From NCBI GenBank assembly GCA_963798195.1, contig CAWCSF010000007.1:81874-145873 (forward strand): a stretch of DNA of 64,000 nt. The letters are read 5' to 3'. The position numbers and the translations under genes are program-made. Position 1 is the first letter of the stretch, and the number at the start of each line of letters is the position of its first letter. Positions 63,596-64,000 of the stretch are shown here, one piece after another. The notes under the pieces were generated by a model. It was not told where the DNA came from and ran no database searches. It worked only from the letters and a program-made list of their open reading frames with translations. This stretch comes from CAVSRC01 sp963798195. Its GTDB lineage: Bacteria > Pseudomonadota > Alphaproteobacteria > Rhizobiales > Kaistiaceae.

Positions 63596-64000
63596 TCACT
63601 GCAAGTCGGCCTCCCTGAGCCCCAGGTTCTCGTAGATCTCCACGCGTCGCGGTGGAACGGTTCAGTGTGTAGAAGTGGAGCCCCGGGGCGCCGCCCTCGA
63701 GGAGCGCGGCGCAGAGCTTCGTCGCCTCGGCGATCCCGACCTTGCGGACCTCGGCCGGGTCGTCACCGACCGCGTTGAGCTTGTCGGCCAGCCACCGCGG
63801 GAAGTCCGAGCCCTGCATCTGCGACATCCGCTCGATGCTGGCCAGGCTGGTCGCGGGCATGATCCCGGCGATGACCGGCTTGTCCACCCCGAGGGTCGAG
63901 AGGCTCTCCACGAGGTCGAAGTAGTGGGCGGCGTCGAAGAAGAACTGGGTGATGGCGAAGTCGGCCGCCCGCAGCTTCTCGGCGGTGTGGCGGCGGTCGC
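63596..64000 (-). CDS. metF: 5,10-methylenetetrahydrofolate reductase, C-terminal part (runs off the window)
   Basis: The readable minus-strand frame contains DFAITQFFFDAAHYFDLVESL, VIAGIMPATSLASIERM, FPRWLADKLNAV, VGIAEATKLCAALLEGGAPGLHFYTLN and finally, after a break near 63640, EIYENLGL. These match the C-terminal half of the MetF TIM barrel, which uses FAD to reduce methylene- to methyl-tetrahydrofolate for methionine synthesis. Its stop at 63596 lies 26 bases from the efeU start. The N-terminal half lies beyond the window. Confidence 0.82.

Noticed and set aside
61630..64000. Horizontal acquisition of the Efe iron-uptake genes by the alphaproteobacterium
   Set aside because: Both genes at the boundary are truncated at the same point and no mobile element, repeat or tRNA is present, so a chimeric assembly is simpler. 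It cannot be fully excluded without reads.
1..64000. CRISPR arrays, tRNA or rRNA genes, insertion sequences, phage genes, origins
   Set aside because: I looked for regularly spaced repeats, cloverleaf-like sequences, transposase motifs and terminal repeats while reading and found none convincing.

Overview
The first 61.6 kb looks like one GC-rich alphaproteobacterial replicon segment, most likely from Hyphomicrobiales. The evidence is the N-acetylglutaminylglutamine (NAGGN) osmolyte genes, a TamA/TamB pair, and a very dense set of solute-binding-protein transporters with GntR, LacI and LysR regulators. Near 61,616-61,630 the sequence changes abruptly, inside a gene, into about 2.4 kb that reads as actinobacterial: an EfeO fragment, EfeU and a MetF fragment, all on the minus strand. 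This is best explained as a chimeric join.

Layout. 1-2.4 kb (minus): ngg and asnO, which make NAGGN. 2.6-8.9 kb (minus): a peptide/opine-type ABC importer (binding protein, DppB, a DppC-DppD fusion, DppF) with its GntR regulator. A divergent M20 amidohydrolase lies at 9.0-10.3 kb. 10.6-12.0 kb: a 57-residue ORF and an enolase-superfamily enzyme. 12.1-19.1 kb: rlpA, tamA and tamB, the envelope-biogenesis block. 19.1-24.7 kb (minus): a ribose/fructose-type importer whose permease is two RbsC-like domains fused in one protein, plus a LacI regulator and two candidate operators. 24.9-27.7 kb: HpcH/HpaI aldolase, 2-hydroxyacid dehydrogenase and a formamidase-like hydrolase. 27.9-32.5 kb: a complete Liv-type importer. 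32.6-40.2 kb: a tightly overlapped catabolic run (epimerase, DapA-like, TctCBA, sugar-phosphate isomerase-like, enolase superfamily). 40.2-42.3 kb: rhomboid protease and LysR. 42.4-48.3 kb: a CUT1 sugar importer without an ATPase, sulfatase, DUF4432 and a small ORF. 48.4-54 kb: an orphan Liv-type binding protein, RraA-like protein, two enolase-superfamily enzymes and GntR. 54.5-61.6 kb: a complete CUT1 importer with a UgpC-type ATPase and two more enolase-superfamily enzymes.

Taken together, the window is a scavenging region for acid sugars and related carbon sources. Six diverse enolase-superfamily proteins, two pyruvate-type aldolase families (HpcH/HpaI and RraA), a DapA-like aldolase, a sulfatase and seven uptake systems suggest import, desulfation, dehydration or epimerisation, and then aldol cleavage. 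Substrates cannot be read from sequence alone.

The sequence contains many frameshifts in conserved genes. In the alphaproteobacterial part I count 18 firm cases plus one in a small ORF, and every one is a net +1 base, usually repaired by removing one base of a short run. They sit in 1-10 kb and 33-50 kb, with none detected in 10.6-33.6 kb or 50-61 kb. I treat these genes as intact in the organism and damaged by sequencing error. No tRNA, rRNA, CRISPR array, insertion sequence or phage gene was seen.
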